The notes below the pieces were generated by a model. It searched no databases. It saw nothing but the letters and a program-made list of their open reading frames with translations, and had not been told where the DNA came from. Below are positions 13,522 to 13,580 of a stretch of DNA of 13,580 bases, one piece after another. The stretch covers positions 1-13,580 of the forward strand of contig JBBQPM010000187.1 in the NCBI GenBank assembly GCA_038217425.1, given 5' to 3'. The first letter of the stretch is position 1. The number at the start of each line of letters is the position of its first letter. Source of the stretch: JAIEPT01 sp038217425 (GTDB lineage Bacteria > Planctomycetota > Planctomycetia > Gemmatales > Gemmataceae). Made by a program: the position numbers and the translations under genes.

Positions 13522-13580
13522 ATGACGCCTGATCAGATGTTGGTGCTCGGTACGGCCTTCACGGCTTACCTGCGGTTGTT
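13522..13580 (+). CDS. IS701-like transposase, N-terminal start (partial)
   Basis: The ATG at 13522 opens a frame that runs off the window with MTPDQMLVLGTAFTAYLRL. The 'MTP.Q...LG.AF..YL..F' opening is, from memory, typical of IS701-family DDE transposases, common in planctomycetes and cyanobacteria. Only 19 full codons are visible, so the family call is tentative and nothing can be said about catalytic residues. The ribosome-binding site is ideal in sequence and spacing but folded into a hairpin. Confidence 0.6.
   Translation, partial: MTPDQMLVLGTAFTAYLRL

Larger units (their letters stand above)
13443..13580 (+). mobile_element. Left end of an IS701-like insertion sequence (partial; boundary approximate)
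   Basis: Recognisable uvsE sequence stops at about 13432-13440 and the transposase start lies at 13522, so the left end of the element must fall between. IS701 elements duplicate a 4-bp YTAR target; TTAA at 13443-13446 and CTAA at 13457-13460 are the two visible candidates for the left copy. The terminal inverted repeat cannot be confirmed because the right end is outside the window. The stretch 13433-13521 has no other gene; it holds two abutting palindromes, an AT-rich -10-like patch and a hairpin over the ribosome-binding site. Confidence 0.55.

Noticed and set aside
1..13580. CRISPR arrays, tRNA or rRNA genes
   Set aside because: No regularly spaced direct repeats, tRNA cloverleaf or rRNA-like stretch was noticed on either strand.

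Overview
This window looks like chromosomal DNA of a planctomycete (phylum Planctomycetota, probably class Planctomycetia). The strongest markers are a very large PSCyt1/DUF1549/DUF1553 (PSD1) cytochrome-like protein, a DUF1501 protein with a Tat signal, and a DUF1571 protein; all three families are hallmarks of planctomycetes. Base composition is GC-rich by eye (not computed). All family assignments come from reading motifs; no database search was possible.

Layout. (a) 1-90 is the C-terminal tail of an IS630-like transposase running in from the left. (b) 243-2145 (+) holds a small conserved protein that appears frameshifted at its 3' end, an M28 metallopeptidase, and a DUF4058-like protein of the 'MPIHDW' type. 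(c) 9055 down to 2142 (-) is a seven-gene directon in the order DUF1501, a 69-aa small protein, a retropepsin-like aspartic protease, an orphan HicB-like protein, the PSD1 cytochrome/LamG protein, a homogentisate 1,2-dioxygenase-type cupin, and a 74-aa small protein. Gaps are short or negative throughout except for 73 nt before PSD1. (d) 9203-11374 (+) encodes a 723-aa exported protein of unknown function, divergent from DUF1501. (e) A strong hairpin at 11384-11433 separates it from a convergent alpha/beta-hydrolase gene (12238-11432, -). (f) 12320-13144 (+) is a DUF1571 protein. (g) 13179-13432 (-) is a wrecked fragment of a UV-damage endonuclease gene (uvsE), broken by at least two frameshifts and cut off at both ends. 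(h) The right edge is the left end of an IS701-like element whose transposase start is visible and whose Shine-Dalgarno sequence lies inside a perfect hairpin.

How the genes fit together. DUF1501 and PSD1 proteins are usually encoded side by side in planctomycetes and are predicted to be exported. Here a compact, translationally coupled three-gene cassette (two ATGA overlaps) sits between them: a 69-aa protein, an aspartic protease and a HicB-like protein. This cassette is the best candidate for an undescribed small system in the window. The second point of interest is the IS701-like left end, which combines a self-complementary ribosome-binding site with two abutting 10-bp palindromes. The window is bracketed by mobile-element debris on both sides, and the uvsE wreck and the frameshifted small gene both lie next to that debris.
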